Assembly: GCF_036206005.1 (NCBI RefSeq)
Contig: NZ_CP108143.1
Location: 3,734,001-3,798,000, forward strand
Length of the DNA stretch: 64,000 nucleotides
Origin: Streptomyces sp. NBC_00178
GTDB taxonomy: Bacteria; Actinomycetota; Actinomycetes; Streptomycetales; Streptomycetaceae
Reading direction: 5' to 3'
Position 1 is the stretch's first letter. The number at the start of each line of letters is the position of its first letter. The translations under genes were made by a program, and so were the position numbers. Below are positions 62,952 through 64,000 of this stretch, one piece after another. The notes below the pieces were generated by a model, which saw only the letters and a program-made list of their open reading frames with translations, searched no databases and was not told the origin of the DNA.

Positions 62952-63953
62952 ATGGAACTCCACGACATCTGGTTCGTGCTCATAGCCGTCCTGTGGACCG
63001 GCTACTTCTTCCTGGAGGGATTCGACTTCGGCATCGGGGTCCTCACCAAGCTGCTGGCCCGCGACCGCAAGGAGCGCCGCGTCCTGATCAACACGATCGG
63101 GCCGGTCTGGGACGGGAACGAGGTCTGGCTGCTCAGCGCGGGCGGAGCGACCTTCGCGGCCTTCCCGGAGTGGTACGCCACGCTGTTCTCCGGCTTCTAC
63201 CTGCCCCTCCTGGTCATCCTGCTCTGCCTGATCGTGCGGGGCGTGGCCTTCGAGTACCGGGCGAAGCGGCCTGAGGAACGCTGGCAGACCAACTGGGAGC
63301 ACGCGATCTTCTGGACCTCGCTGATCCCGGCCGTGCTCTGGGGCGTGGCCTTCGGCAACATCGTCCGGGGCGTGAAGATCGATGCCGACATGGAGTACGT
63401 CGGCAACCTCTGGGACCTGCTCAACCCGTACGCCCTCCTGGGCGGCCTGGTCACGCTGTTCCTCTTCACCTTCCACGGGTCGGTGTTCGCCGCGCTCAAG
63501 ACCGTCGGGGACATCCGCGCCCGGGCCCGCGGGCTGGCGCTCAAGCTGGGTCTCGCCACCGCGGTGCTCGCGCTGTGCTTCCTCGCGTGGACACAGGCGG
63601 ACAACGGCAACGGCCGGAGCCTGATCGCGATGATCGTCGCCGTGGCGGCCCTGGTCGCCGGCATCGCCGCCATCGCGGCGGGACGGGAGGGCTGGTCCTT
63701 CGCCTTCTCCGGGGTGACCATCGCGGCCGCGGTGGCCATGCTCTTCCTGACGCTCTTCCCGAACGTCATGCCGTCGTCGCTGAACGACGCCTGGAGTCTG
63801 ACGGTCACCAACGCCTCCTCCAGCCCGTACACGCTCAAGATCATGACCTGGTGTGCGGGGATCGCGACTCCCTTGGTGCTGCTGTACCAGGGCTGGACGT
63901 ACTGGGTCTTCCGCAAGCGCATCGGTACGCACCACATCGCCGACGCGCACTGA
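62952..63953 (+). CDS. cydB: Cytochrome bd ubiquinol oxidase subunit II
   Basis: 333 residues (MELHDIWFVLIAVLWTGYFFLEGFDFGIGVLTKLLARDRKERRVLINTIGPVWDGNEVWLLSAGG). The GFDFGIG and GPVWDGNEVWL blocks are the CydB hallmarks; eight membrane helices are visible. It is needed for haem assembly with CydA. It is 19 bases after cydA. A strong hairpin follows its stop, so cydCD, if adjacent, starts beyond the window. Confidence 0.97.
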   Translation: MELHDIWFVLIAVLWTGYFFLEGFDFGIGVLTKLLARDRKERRVLINTIGPVWDGNEVWLLSAGGATFAAFPEWYATLFSGFYLPLLVILLCLIVRGVAFEYRAKRPEERWQTNWEHAIFWTSLIPAVLWGVAFGNIVRGVKIDADMEYVGNLWDLLNPYALLGGLVTLFLFTFHGSVFAALKTVGDIRARARGLALKLGLATAVLALCFLAWTQADNGNGRSLIAMIVAVAALVAGIAAIAAGREGWSFAFSGVTIAAAVAMLFLTLFPNVMPSSLNDAWSLTVTNASSSPYTLKIMTWCAGIATPLVLLYQGWTYWVFRKRIGTHHIADAH

Positions 63954-63992
63954 ACCGGTGCCCGCACCGCTGAAGCCGGTGCGGGCACCGGT
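63954..63992 (+). terminator. Terminator after cydAB
   Basis: ACCGGTGCCCGCACCG (63954-63969) pairs perfectly with its complement (63977-63992) around a 7-base loop, directly at the cydB stop. Confidence 0.85.
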
Positions 63993-64000
63993 TCCCGCCC

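Overview
This is a high-GC actinobacterial chromosome segment containing the replication origin of a Streptomyces. The evidence is the gene order gnd-dnaN-oriC-dnaA-rpmH-rnpA-yidD-yidC-jag-rsmG-parA-parB, the many GTG starts, the GTTTCACGTGAAAC parS sites, and the presence of ssgA/ssgR, a sporulation gene pair known from streptomycetes. The SsgA protein looks very close to that of S. griseus, so a griseus-like species is likely (recognition from memory, not a search).

Layout. 1-4527: start of gnd, dnaN, an oriC packed with DnaA boxes, dnaA. 4528-10598: rpmH, rnpA, yidD, yidC, R3H/KH protein, rsmG, parA, parB. 10902-22788: a GNAT gene, then on the minus strand trxA, trxB, an anti-sigma factor, sigM, a MviN-type pseudokinase, murJ and a DUF6049 protein, with pcnB divergent; this matches the order known in mycobacteria. 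22923-26144: MFS exporter, myo-inositol-1-phosphate synthase, PadR regulator with a 31-bp operator. 26532-33707: envelope genes (class A PBP, GT87-like membrane glycosyltransferase, alanine-racemase-like protein, FemX, small membrane protein). 33993-35726: rpsF-ssb-rpsR-rplI. 35727-37326: a parS-rich intergenic region and a MATE transporter. 37327-39251: a DnaA-box cluster and dnaB. 39339-46850: adenylate-kinase paralog, serine hydrolase, a frameshifted winged-helix protein, GNAT, MarR/MFS pair, membrane protein, Nudix. 46903-50446: LysR, cystathionine gamma-lyase-like enzyme, phage-holin-family protein, cupin, DUF5326. 50757-53478: ssgR, ssgA, YibE/F. 53562-61134: TPP riboswitch-thiC, DUF805, membrane protein, metallophosphoesterase, LacI regulator, hisC-like aminotransferase. 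61327-63953: Rex site and cydAB.

How it fits together. The left third couples replication start (DnaA, DnaN, oriC) with origin segregation (ParA/ParB). Eleven exact parS sites lie between 8.2 and 46.2 kb; several are embedded in longer palindromes that double as intergenic hairpins. DnaA boxes outside oriC occur in the leaders of dnaA/rpmH, parA and dnaB, suggesting that DnaA could coordinate its own synthesis, segregation and helicase supply. Two cell-wall blocks (murJ/pseudokinase/DUF6049 and PBP/GT87/Alr-like/FemX) serve peptidoglycan export and cross-bridge synthesis. Redox-linked regulation is visible in a sigma-R-type promoter at trxB and a Rex operator at cydA.

I found no tRNA, rRNA, CRISPR array, insertion sequence or prophage. 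The one clearly broken gene is the winged-helix protein at 41923-43085. All comparisons with named families rest on recognition of motifs and gene order; no searches were run.
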